Of a DNA stretch of 64,000 bases, positions 50,526 through 59,583 are shown in pieces. The translations under genes were made by a program, and so were the position numbers. The notes under the pieces were generated by a model. It was not told where the DNA came from. It did no database searches and saw only the letters and a list, made by a program, of their open reading frames with translations. The stretch is from Candidatus Nitrosopumilus sp. (lineage in GTDB: Archaea; Thermoproteota; Nitrososphaeria; Nitrososphaerales; Nitrosopumilaceae): NCBI RefSeq assembly GCF_028278985.1, contig NZ_JANQTA010000004.1:32334-96333 (forward strand). Reading direction: 5' to 3'. Every line of letters starts with the position of its first letter. Within the stretch, counting starts at the first letter, position 1.

Positions 50526-51940
50526 TGATAAAAAATCAGTACCTGTATCCAATCATCCTAGCTGCCATTGCAATTACTGTTAGTTTTGCTGGATTAAACA
50601 CTGCACAGATTGCTTCTGTAACTGTTTTTGCATCTTTAATTGTAGGAACTCTACTATTTTGGAGATTTAGGCTTGCATTTGCTCTAGTTGGAATAGCTGT
50701 CATGTTGGGATTAGGACTACTTGATACAGATACCATGATTGAGTTTGCAGGATTTGATATGATCTTATTTTTGGTAGGAATGATGATAGTTGTTGGTTTT
50801 CTAGAAGAGAAAAAATTCTTTGAGCATCTTCTAGGAAAAATCATGAAAGGGGTTGGAAAGAATCCAATCAAATTAGTTGTTGTTTTGATGTTAATGTCTG
50901 CACTATTTGCTGCACTTGTAGATGAAGTTACATCAATTTTGTTTATGACTGCTACTGTCTTGCATCTTACAGGAAAGCTCAGAATCAGTGCTATTCCATT
51001 AGTTATGATGACAGTATTTGCAACAAACATTGGAAGCAGTGCTACCGTAGTTGGTAATCCTGTTGGTGTCTTGATTGCAATGAGGGCAGATCTTACATTC
51101 ATGGAATTTCTTAGATGGGCCACTCCTGTCTCAATTGCCGGTCTGGCTGTGGCAGTACCACTAAGCTTGCTTTACTTTAGAAAATACATTCATCAGATGG
51201 GAGTTGCATTAAAAGGACAATCTGATGGAAAGGCTACTGACGAATCTGAATCTCTTCTCTTGGAGGAAACCTCAGATGACTCCAAAGAAAAACAGGACTT
51301 TAGAATTCCTTGGATAATATTCATAGGAACAATTGCAGCCCTTGTTGCACACAGTCCAATGGAGGAGGCACTTGGATTAGAGAAAAATGTGCTTCTTCCC
51401 GGAGTAGCTTTTGCAGCTGCAGGAATTGTACTATTCCTTAATCACAACAAGGCACGAGAGCTAGTAGAACGAAGAGTTGACTGGTGGACGCTGGCATTCT
51501 TCATCTTCTTGTTTGCATCAGTTGGAACAATGAAAATGTTGGGTGTCACAACAGTTCTGGCACAGGGAATGTATGACATTAGCGGAAATGATGAATCCGT
51601 ATTGTATTTCATTTTTGTTCCCATAACAAGCATCTTAAGTGCGTTAATGGATAACGTCTTGGCAGTGGCTACATTCATTCCGGTAGTTCATGAATTTGGA
51701 GAAATGGGTGTACACAACTACCCGTTCTGGTGGGGAATGCTGTTTAGTGGAACATTTTTTGGCAATCTCACTCTAATTGGCAGTACTGCAAATATTGTCG
51801 CAATAGGAATGCTTGAAAGACGCAAACGTGGTCACATTACACTCAAAGAATGGATTAAACCGGGTGCAGTAATCTCAGTACCAACCATGATTCTTGCAGG
51901 AATTCTGGTATATCTTCAAATTCCTCTGATGCCCGTATGA
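50522..51940 (+). CDS. ArsB/NhaD/SLC13-type ion transporter
   Basis: Multi-TM; DEVTSILFMTATVLHL, TNIGSSATVVGNPVGVLI, DNVLAVATFIPV, NLTLIGSTANIVAIG. Confidence 0.88.
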   Translation: MMIKNQYLYPIILAAIAITVSFAGLNTAQIASVTVFASLIVGTLLFWRFRLAFALVGIAVMLGLGLLDTDTMIEFAGFDMILFLVGMMIVVGFLEEKKFFEHLLGKIMKGVGKNPIKLVVVLMLMSALFAALVDEVTSILFMTATVLHLTGKLRISAIPLVMMTVFATNIGSSATVVGNPVGVLIAMRADLTFMEFLRWATPVSIAGLAVAVPLSLLYFRKYIHQMGVALKGQSDGKATDESESLLLEETSDDSKEKQDFRIPWIIFIGTIAALVAHSPMEEALGLEKNVLLPGVAFAAAGIVLFLNHNKARELVERRVDWWTLAFFIFLFASVGTMKMLGVTTVLAQGMYDISGNDESVLYFIFVPITSILSALMDNVLAVATFIPVVHEFGEMGVHNYPFWWGMLFSGTFFGNLTLIGSTANIVAIGMLERRKRGHITLKEWIKPGAVISVPTMILAGILVYLQIPLMPV

Positions 51941-52260
51941 AAATATTGGTTATCGTATTATTTGGAATTTTATTTTTAGCATTATCTAATACAAGTTTTG
52001 CTGAAATCTTTGAAGTAAAACATCTTAAGACAATCAAAATGGAATATTCTCCAAATTGGTACAGTTATAACTTTGCAATATGTGCAAACCAAACTAACAT
52101 TCCTCCATTTGAAATAAGAGTTGTATCTGATTTTGAACAAATAACAATTGTATATGATAAAACGATCTCTAACGGTAATTGTGTATCTTTTGGTGCTATG
52201 ATTCATTCAAACAATGCTGATTCAATTTATACAGAAATAGTGACCTCACCTACAAATTAA
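51937..52260 (+). CDS. small secreted protein with signal peptide
   Basis: MKILVIVLFGILFLALSNTSFAE; overlaps transporter stop by 4 nt. Confidence 0.7.
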   Translation: MKILVIVLFGILFLALSNTSFAEIFEVKHLKTIKMEYSPNWYSYNFAICANQTNIPPFEIRVVSDFEQITIVYDKTISNGNCVSFGAMIHSNNADSIYTEIVTSPTN

Positions 52261-52309
52261 TTCCTAAATGTAACTCAAAGGTTTTTAGTCAAAACAAACC
52301 AATGTACGC

Positions 52310-52726
52310 ATGGCTGAATCAAAGACCAAACCTGATAAAATTTCTTTATGTGACATTATGAAAAATAACACCTCAGACATAATTCAAAGCATGGAGTGCC
52401 AAATGCCCGTAATTGTACAAAAATACTCTGATCTTTATACTCAATACCTGCACATGCTTGATGATGCTAGTAGTGCATGTTATGTTGCAGAAAAAGAATT
52501 TTTTGATAAGTTAAATATTGATCAAGGAGTTTTAAGACAGATCCAAGAATTTTCTGAAACCATGAAAAAAAACCATATACAGAACGTAGAAATGTCCACT
52601 AAAATGTTTGATGCGTATGTCAAAATGCGAATTTCTACGATAAAGTCTTTTGACACTTATTTGCATATTTTAGGCAATATTTACGCACAAAATTATGCAA
52701 CTTACAGAAAATTCCTTCAGAACTAA
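52310..52726 (+). CDS. hypothetical helical protein (phasin-like composition)
   Basis: 138-aa ORF. Confidence 0.6.
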   Translation: MAESKTKPDKISLCDIMKNNTSDIIQSMECQMPVIVQKYSDLYTQYLHMLDDASSACYVAEKEFFDKLNIDQGVLRQIQEFSETMKKNHIQNVEMSTKMFDAYVKMRISTIKSFDTYLHILGNIYAQNYATYRKFLQN

Positions 52727-52787
52727 CCTCTGCTTGCATTTTGATAAATCTAATGATTTGTTTGCTGAGACTTGTCGCTTAGGAACA

Positions 52788-52820
52788 AATAGCAACACAA
52801 TGTAACACAATGAATACACG
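52788..52820. promoter_or_regulatory. tandem element ATAGCAACACAATGTAACACAATGAATACACG
   Basis: Recurring motif. Confidence 0.75.
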
Positions 52821-53006
52821 AATATCAAATAGTTTTTTTGACTACAGTACTGTATGCAAGTCGTTCAGAAACAAAGAATACACAAATGTGTATGCGGAAA
52901 CGCGTTTGATTCAGACGTGGAATTACGAGAACATAAAAGATGGTTGTGCATCTATGACAGCTCCATCTAATTTCTTTTTTTCTAACGTCTTATTTTTTTG
53001 AATTTT

Positions 53007-53036
53007 GCAACACATTGCAACACAAATAATACATTC
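53007..53036. promoter_or_regulatory. tandem element GCAACACATTGCAACACAAATAATACATTC
   Basis: Recurring motif upstream of micro-ORF at 53068. Confidence 0.65.
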
Positions 53037-53067
53037 ATTATTTATTTCACAAAATGTAATCTATTAT

Positions 53068-53178
53068 ATGAATAAAGAAGTACAAATAACAAAAAAAAAT
53101 CATGACATTAAATTTTTAGTTATTATTGGTGGTTTGATAGTTGTTAAAGGAATTGCATCTCTTATGTTGGTTGGATGA
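53068..53178 (+). CDS. 36-aa single-TM micro-protein (MNKEVQITKKNHDIKFLVIIGGLIVVKGIASLMLVG)
   Basis: ATG..TGA; downstream of element 53007-53036. Confidence 0.5.
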   Translation: MNKEVQITKKNHDIKFLVIIGGLIVVKGIASLMLVG

Positions 53179-53237
53179 CAATTAGCTCACTCTAATTTCC
53201 ACGTTGTATAAATTTACCAAGTGTATATGGATATCAA

Positions 53238-54125
53238 ATGTTAACACAAATACATCAAACTTGCAATCATAAAATTTTGATATCTGACGAAAATGCAGGT
53301 GAAAAAATTTGCAAAACCTGTGGACAAGTTGTGGTTCAAAATATGGTGGATTATTCCACTGATGGATTTACAGATAATTCACAAAATGTTAGAGTGGGGC
53401 CAAAATCAACTTTAACTATTCATGATGGTGGCCTATCTACTATTATCGCTAAATCTAATTTTGACTCTAGCGGGAAACCCATTTCGCACAAATTCAAAGG
53501 TCAGTTAAACAGAATGCGCATATGGGATTCTAGGAGCAGGACTGGGTCCACTTCCAACCGAAGTTTGATGGTTGCACTATCTGAGATTGGAAAACTAAAA
53601 GAAAAAATGTCCTTATCTGATGCCATAGTAGAGCGATCTGGGTATTTTTATCGAAAAGCAGTAGAGAAAAAATTGATTCGTGGCAGAACAGTAAAAGCAG
53701 TTGCAGGAGCATGTGTATATGCAGCCTGCAGAGATCTGGGGACTAGCAGAACCATCAAAGAAATTGCTAAGCAGATTCATGAACGACAAAATACCATAGC
53801 TAAGGCATATCGTCTTCTTTTTCAGAAACTATGCCTTGAAGTTCAAATATCTGATCCTACATCTAGCATTGTGCGTTATTGCAACAATCTAAAAACACCT
53901 GAAACTATCAAACGTGATGCATTATTAATTTTGGACAAATTAAAAGCAACGGGAGTTGTTGCAGGCAAGAAACCTAATTCTGTAGCCGCCACTGTAATTT
54001 ACATGGCATGCATCAAAAACAACAAAAACATATCTCAATCTAAAATCTCAAAGACGTCAGGAATTACAGAAATTACAATTAGAACTAGACTCAAAGAGTT
54101 TACCCAATACGTATCATTAAATTAG
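53238..54125 (+). CDS. tfb: transcription initiation factor TFB
   Basis: Zn ribbon CNHK..CKTCGQVV, B-linker, two cyclin folds (AGACVYAACRDLGTSRTIKEIAK; AATVIYMACIKNNKNISQSKISKTSGITEITIRTRLKE). Confidence 0.94.
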   Translation: MLTQIHQTCNHKILISDENAGEKICKTCGQVVVQNMVDYSTDGFTDNSQNVRVGPKSTLTIHDGGLSTIIAKSNFDSSGKPISHKFKGQLNRMRIWDSRSRTGSTSNRSLMVALSEIGKLKEKMSLSDAIVERSGYFYRKAVEKKLIRGRTVKAVAGACVYAACRDLGTSRTIKEIAKQIHERQNTIAKAYRLLFQKLCLEVQISDPTSSIVRYCNNLKTPETIKRDALLILDKLKATGVVAGKKPNSVAATVIYMACIKNNKNISQSKISKTSGITEITIRTRLKEFTQYVSLN

Positions 54126-54137
54126 TAATGCATACTT

Positions 54138-54248
54138 TTATCCCACAATTTTTCTTGCAATTTTATCGTGGCAAATACATTTACAAAAATTGTAAAAATG
54201 ACCATCATGCATTTCCGTACAATTTGCACAATCTAAGCCTTCAGCCAA
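54138..54248 (-). CDS. 36-aa zinc-binding-like micro-protein (MAEGLDCANCTEMHDGHFYNFCKCICHDKIARKIVG)
   Basis: TTG start; CxxC...CxCxCH. Confidence 0.5.
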   Translation of the reverse strand: MAEGLDCANCTEMHDGHFYNFCKCICHDKIARKIVG

Positions 54249-54329
54249 TACGAACAATAGCCTTTTTCAATATTCCTATTTTTACCCTGTAAATAAAATG
54301 GGCTTATTAAGATCATTATCTCTAGAGAT

Positions 54330-55304
54330 ATGGAAATGAAATCAATAATGGAAATAATTAAACAAAAATGGCTGTTAATAGTTGCAACAACAATAGTTTT
54401 CTATGTTGCATTAATCTTAATTTCTGACGTTAGTGAAATTTTTGAATCTTTTTCAAAAATCAGAGTTGAGTTGTTATTGGCAATCTTCTTTATAGGATTT
54501 GCATCTCATATAGTCAAAAGTTTACGCCAAAAGCAATTTTTGATTATGCTAGAGGAAAAAATCCCTTTTTACAAAAACTTGCTTGTCTATTTAGCCGGCC
54601 TATCTTTGGTGGCAACCCCTGGAGGCATAGGAGTTTTTCTTAAATCCGTATATCTCAAAAAAGGATTCCAAATTTCTGCAGAAAAATCGTTTTCTGTGAT
54701 TTTTTTAGAACGCTATCATGATTTGCTTGCTGGAACCTCAATAATTTTTGTTGGGATATTATTTTATTTTGAATGGATATCTGCACTTTTGGTATTTTTT
54801 TGTTCTCTGTTGCTTGCAGTACTTTATGTTGTACTGAAAAATAAGAGATTTTTTAGCTTCATAAATGCCCAAGTATCTAAAATTAAATTTCTATCTGAAG
54901 GCCTATCAAATATTGAGCCTGGTAGATCTTTTGCAATTCTAACAAAACCAAAAAACATGGCAACAGGTTGGATGCTAAGTGTAGCTGGTTGGAGTTTGGA
55001 TGCATTGGCAGTATACATCGTTTTTCTGTCCCTAAATGTAGATCTGGGATATTTGTTGACATCTCAAATTCATTTTACTGCTTTAGGATATGGTGTATTG
55101 TCAATGCTTCCTGCAGGAATAGGCGTTAATGAAGGAATGGCTGACTTTTTACTTGTTAGGCAAGGTCTTGAACTTGCAGTTGCTTCATCAGTTGTAATCA
55201 TGATGAGACTATCCACAGTTTGGTTTGCAACAATTATCGGACTGGTTTGTACGCGTATAGTCTTAAAACAAAATATTGGTACAAGCCACCCACAACCAAC
55301 ATGA
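54330..55304 (+). CDS. flippase-like/UPF0104 (lysylphosphatidylglycerol synthase TM region) membrane protein
   Basis: 8-TM-like; FLERYHDLLAG, GVLSMLPAGIGVNEG. Confidence 0.85.
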   Translation: MEMKSIMEIIKQKWLLIVATTIVFYVALILISDVSEIFESFSKIRVELLLAIFFIGFASHIVKSLRQKQFLIMLEEKIPFYKNLLVYLAGLSLVATPGGIGVFLKSVYLKKGFQISAEKSFSVIFLERYHDLLAGTSIIFVGILFYFEWISALLVFFCSLLLAVLYVVLKNKRFFSFINAQVSKIKFLSEGLSNIEPGRSFAILTKPKNMATGWMLSVAGWSLDALAVYIVFLSLNVDLGYLLTSQIHFTALGYGVLSMLPAGIGVNEGMADFLLVRQGLELAVASSVVIMMRLSTVWFATIIGLVCTRIVLKQNIGTSHPQPT

Positions 55305-55373
55305 GCAACTTATGCTGAGTCCAAAAAACAAACCACAGCAAATGTAATTAATCAAAAACATTCAATATCTTGC

Positions 55374-56030
55374 ATGTATGGTATTCTTTCATTTGTCTTC
55401 ATGCTGTTATCTGTTGGAATACTATTTGGTTTTTCTGTAAATGCTGAAGTAAATGAAATAACAAAAATTCAGTTTGGTGCTGAATCAAAAAATAATATTT
55501 CTCACATTCCTTACAATAACATATGTGCCCCAGGATTTGTTGCGCTTGAAAACATTTGTGTATTAAATGACCGCTGCGGTCCAGGAATTTATCCAGGAAA
55601 AATATGTGAGGTTAATGGAGTCCCGGAGCCATATTTGAGGCCACTGCAACAAAAGCATGCTGGAATCTCTGTAGATGGTATCATCTGTGCTGAGAATAGA
55701 GCTCTGCTGTTTAGAGAATATAGCACTGCCCCATATTGTGTTTTTCCAGAATCAGTTGGCAAATTAAGAGATAGGGGATGGCAAGAAGATATTCCGGTAA
55801 TTGCTTGCACTCTTGAATTTTCCCCTGTATGTGGACTAGATGGTTTAACATACAACAATCAATGCAAATTAAAAAATGCCCAAATGATTCAGGCATATTC
55901 TGGCCAATGTAGTAATTCAAAAATTACAAATTTTGAAGAATGCGTTTCTGCGGGAAATCTTGTCAAAAAAACATTTCCACGACAATGTGCGACCGATGAC
56001 GGCAAGAACTTTGTAGAGTCCATTAACTAA
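55374..56030 (+). CDS. secreted protein with Kazal-type serine protease inhibitor domain
   Basis: Signal peptide; CTLEFSPVCGLDGLTYNNQCKLKNAQMIQAYSGQC. Confidence 0.85.
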   Translation: MYGILSFVFMLLSVGILFGFSVNAEVNEITKIQFGAESKNNISHIPYNNICAPGFVALENICVLNDRCGPGIYPGKICEVNGVPEPYLRPLQQKHAGISVDGIICAENRALLFREYSTAPYCVFPESVGKLRDRGWQEDIPVIACTLEFSPVCGLDGLTYNNQCKLKNAQMIQAYSGQCSNSKITNFEECVSAGNLVKKTFPRQCATDDGKNFVESIN

Positions 56031-56075
56031 AACCATTCATTTCAAATGGATGCTAAAAAGTGAATTGTATTTATT

Positions 56076-56477
56076 TTGCAACGTTTAATGCTATTTGTGT
56101 CTTCTGAAATTGAAAACTTGGAAACTGCATGTCAAAAAGTTCTCTCTATGCCTCAGATTAGATTTGCTGGCGTATTAAATAAAATGGGAAGAAAGATTGC
56201 AGGCGGCTTTAGAGACGGCGTTGAATCTCTTTTGCCTGACAAGGAAAATCAGACAATGTATGTACAACTAATGCTGGACTATATGATGAGAAAAGACTTT
56301 GATGAAAAATTAGGCACTATTGACTATATTGTTTCTAGACGTACCAATCTTACAATGATAAGCATTCCTACAAAAGACTATCTTGTTCTAATCTCTGCTC
56401 ACAGAGATTCCAATGCTCAAGATATTGTCAGAGAAGTAAATTCTGCCTTCATCACATTACCTGATATCAAACCATGA
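56076..56477 (+). CDS. hypothetical protein of a roadblock/profilin-like small family
   Basis: 133 aa; paralogous remnant at 56545-56730. Confidence 0.6.
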   Translation: MQRLMLFVSSEIENLETACQKVLSMPQIRFAGVLNKMGRKIAGGFRDGVESLLPDKENQTMYVQLMLDYMMRKDFDEKLGTIDYIVSRRTNLTMISIPTKDYLVLISAHRDSNAQDIVREVNSAFITLPDIKP

Positions 56478-56544
56478 GATTTTTAAAAATTTATTTTGGA
56501 AAATGAGTCTGAAATAAATAAAGAAGAATTAAAGGACTATGGAG

Positions 56545-56730
56545 AAAACGCTCAAAGATATTAGAAGATCCTGAAATTCTTTTTGCAGGTTTGTTTGATG
56601 GATTAGACTCTCTTTTGGCTGGAGGATACAAATCTGGTGCTTGTTCTAGACTAACTGATGAGCAGCATCAAAGTGTGTGCTCTGAGCTAGCATCTCGTGT
56701 TACCAAAAGAAAAAATTTAATTCTGAATTA
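56545..56730 (+). pseudogene. truncated/frameshifted paralog of 56076-56477 (KILEDPEILFAGLFDGLDSLLAGGYKSGACSRLTDEQHQSVCSELASRVTKRKN)
   Basis: Aligns with KVLSMPQIRFAGVLNKMGRKIAGGFRDGVESLLPDKENQTMYVQLMLDYMMRKD; no in-frame start. Confidence 0.7.
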
Positions 56731-56854
56731 GGATTGGCTAAATGTTCTGCATCAAGACCAGATCGTGTTGTAATTATGATACTTCTAACTCTTTTAAATC
56801 CTAATCCTGAAAAGAATTTTCATCTCTCATTCCATCAATTCCCATTTATCATGA

Positions 56855-56995
56855 CTAAAGTGACTTTCGCAAAAGATCATTTATCATCTTTGAGAAACTT
56901 ATGTTGTTTTTCGAATTCTTTATCATCTTTGCTTGAAGATCTCTAAGTTTCTTGTATGTGGAATAATCAATTACAAAAGTTACACGTCTTGCCAT
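56855..56995 (-). CDS. 46-aa ribbon-helix-helix-like micro-protein (MARRVTFVIDYSTYKKLRDLQAKMIKNSKNNISFSKMINDLLRKSL)
   Basis: ATG..TAG, CopG-like beta-helix-helix pattern. Confidence 0.6.
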   Translation of the reverse strand: MARRVTFVIDYSTYKKLRDLQAKMIKNSKNNISFSKMINDLLRKSL

Positions 56996-57284
56996 GTTTC
57001 AATCAAGTATTTTTGCTGATGGATAAAACCAAATTCCTGTGTAGTTGTCGAGAGTTTTTCTCAATCAGGACGTATTCTTGTTTTAATTTCTGCACATCTT
57101 TTTGAAGAAAATAAATTTCTTCACAGAATCTTTCAAAGATCTCTGCCTTGGACATTAATGCATAAGTAGATGGCTGGGTTGATGTAAAACCTCCTTTTTG
57201 AAATATTTCTAATTCAGTAGACGTGTAATGGCACCTCTCTGATGAATCTACCTGTTTTCATACTTTACTATAGCAAAAGTAACT

Positions 57285-57322
57285 GATATACTAGTAGCAA
57301 CACAATGCAACACAAATAATTC
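57285..57322. promoter_or_regulatory. tandem element GATATACTAGTAGCAACACAATGCAACACAAATAATTC
   Basis: Recurring motif. Confidence 0.75.
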
Positions 57323-57384
57323 TCAACACACCCATGAATTTTTTAACCAATCAAGCTTGATAAATTAATTCAAATGAATGGCAT

Positions 57385-57451
57385 GAGGAAATAAATTTGT
57401 TGAAAATCAATGCTAAGAACAAAACCACGTCGTAAAACAAAGAAGATATAA
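57385..57451 (+). pseudogene. 3' remnant of the small zinc-ribbon family (MLRTKPRRKTKKI*)
   Basis: Matches C-termini LLRTTPKRKKPRQFF and RMRSKPRKKKITL of 44144 and 49239; preceded by same element. Confidence 0.5.
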
Positions 57452-58078
57452 TTTGACATGTGTTATTGAAGTATTATTCAAATGTGACAAATTATTCTGA
57501 TTAAAACAATCCGTTGAAATTCAAGTAATGCCCAGATAATTGGGCAAATATGATTGCAACATGCTCTAGATGTAAGAGTCATTTACGCTCTCTCATAGTG
57601 TATCATATCTACTTCAAATGGGACTTTTACCTTTTAAGGGGGAATTGCTATGTGTTAATTGCAGCAAATCTTCATGAGCTGTTCTTGGATTCATTATAGA
57701 CAAACATACCAAGCTCGTTTAGTTTGTCTACACTACTTGTTAGATATGTGATACCTCAATTTCTTGTATGCAAGTCAGCAAGAGTTAGGCCTATTTTTTA
57801 GATGTCTAATGCTGATTTGTATGATACTTTTTCTGATCTTGCCAAATTGATCTCACCAAATAGTGTTGCAAATTCAACGATCCATTTTAGAACTTTTTAC
57901 AACCATTAATGATCAAACCGTACAACTGCGTCGTGCTTTCCCCAGACTGTATGTGCTCTTGTTACGGTTTTTTCATCTCAATTTCTCTTAAGGGGGATTT
58001 TTTGATTGGCTGAACTCTCATTTTGGAATGAAAACCTAAGTTTTTCTCAAATTTTTTATTTCCAATAAAGGTTTAACA

Positions 58079-58648
58079 CTATACAGATTTGCTTAATACC
58101 ACATAGATGGAATCCTCTTTTTCCATCTCAGTGTATACTTTCATTTCCAAAATATCAAAACTATCTCCGATAATTTGCTTCAACTCATCAATCTGATATC
58201 TTGTAAATAACATCCCATCGAAGTTTTCATCTTCGTCTCCTTTCCAAAATGAATGAAAAATTATGCCATTTGGATTGAGAATTTTTGCTTGTCTCTGAAT
58301 AGACTTTTTCAACTCTTCTCTTGGCAAATGATGTAACACTTTGTTAGAATAAATACAATCAAAAGTCCTTTCAGTATCAAGAGTTGCTGCATCAAGTTTT
58401 AGGAGATCCGATTCAGGATTTTCCTTTTTGTATCTGTCTAAGAACACTTGAGAATAATCCGAACCTGTAACAGTGAAAGTTTTGCTTAGAATGTCTAAAT
58501 CCTTCCCAGGCCCCATCCCTAATTCCAAAACTGTGGATTTTTTAGGCAAATATTCTTGTAAAATCTTGATTAATTCTGTGCCGTCATAGCCTTCAGCGAT
58601 TTTGATGTATTCGTCTACGCCTTTTTCTGTATCAAAAAATCCCATCAA
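58079..58648 (-). CDS. class I SAM-dependent methyltransferase
   Basis: VLELGMGPGKDLDIL, SNKVLHHLPREEL. Confidence 0.85.
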   Translation of the reverse strand: MMGFFDTEKGVDEYIKIAEGYDGTELIKILQEYLPKKSTVLELGMGPGKDLDILSKTFTVTGSDYSQVFLDRYKKENPESDLLKLDAATLDTERTFDCIYSNKVLHHLPREELKKSIQRQAKILNPNGIIFHSFWKGDEDENFDGMLFTRYQIDELKQIIGDSFDILEMKVYTEMEKEDSIYVVLSKSV

Positions 58649-59196
58649 ATTGAATTTGTTGCTTATGCGTTTATCTTTATCTCCAGAAGTGGTTCGAGCC
58701 CTTAAAGATTAGAATCTAAAATCTATTTTTTAGACCTTTTTTCTGGTTCTCCCCATTCGTATTGGGTATGTCCAGAATGCTTGTCGTCAACTCTTGACCA
58801 ATCAAATTTTGAAATTTTTGCAGTTTTCATGCAAACAAGAAGTCCTTATCGCATTTAATATGCTAGTAAGCATTGTCTTGCAATGCACCCACATTCTGTA
58901 TGATTGTGCCTAAATCCATCCGTTTTGAACTCCAAAGGAATATCTGAATCCCTGTGGAATTGAACCGTTAATGTTCTTATGGACATACTTCTTTTCAGTT
59001 CAAATCTCATTCATACTCTGTTATTGAGAAATAGTATTGTTCTGCGAATCTACAATTTTTCCAAAACTGATCCAAGCCTATTTATTCTAAAATTCCCGTA
59101 TTTGTTAATTTTCATGCATGGCTTTTGTGAGTGGTTTGTAATTATAATTTGTGACTTGGATCTCTTTAATAACAACTTTTCATATAATATGGGGGT

Positions 59197-59571
59197 ATGA
59201 ACATAGTTGTGTTTGACAGAGATGACACGCTGTCAAAGTCATTTGGGATCTTTCTTGAATCATACGGATATCATGTGATGGTATCTGACAAGTTCCAAAC
59301 AGCTATTTCGCTTGCATGCTCTTTTAAAACAGACATATTCATTTCAGAATACCTAGAAGATGATCCTGAGTTTCTTAACCATCTGAAAACAATAAAGCAA
59401 GACAAACCGGACCTTGATATAATAATCTTAACTTGTTCTAAAGTCAGTCCAAAACAGATACATGACCTAGGTATACCCATGATCTTTGAGAAACCCATAA
59501 CGCCAACATTGCTACTGGACATAATCAGTAAGAAAAAGCACAAGAATAGTGTGCAAGAAATTTTTCAATAG
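59197..59571 (+). CDS. receiver-like domain protein with phospho-Asp replaced by Glu
   Basis: MNIVVFDRDDTLSKSF...DIFISEYLEDDPEFLNHLKTI...IILTCSK...IFEKPI. Confidence 0.82.
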   Translation: MNIVVFDRDDTLSKSFGIFLESYGYHVMVSDKFQTAISLACSFKTDIFISEYLEDDPEFLNHLKTIKQDKPDLDIIILTCSKVSPKQIHDLGIPMIFEKPITPTLLLDIISKKKHKNSVQEIFQ

Positions 59572-59583
59572 GGGACCATCTTT

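Noticed and set aside
52810-53001. 63-aa ORF directly after an element copy
   Set aside because: Start lies inside the duplicated element itself and the translation has no recognisable pattern; likely spurious or decayed
58860-58895. Partial resemblance to the recurring element (TATGCTAGTAAGCATTGTCTTGCAATGCACC)
   Set aside because: Different core (GCATTG-N5-CAATGC palindrome), lacks the AACACAATG unit; not counted as a copy
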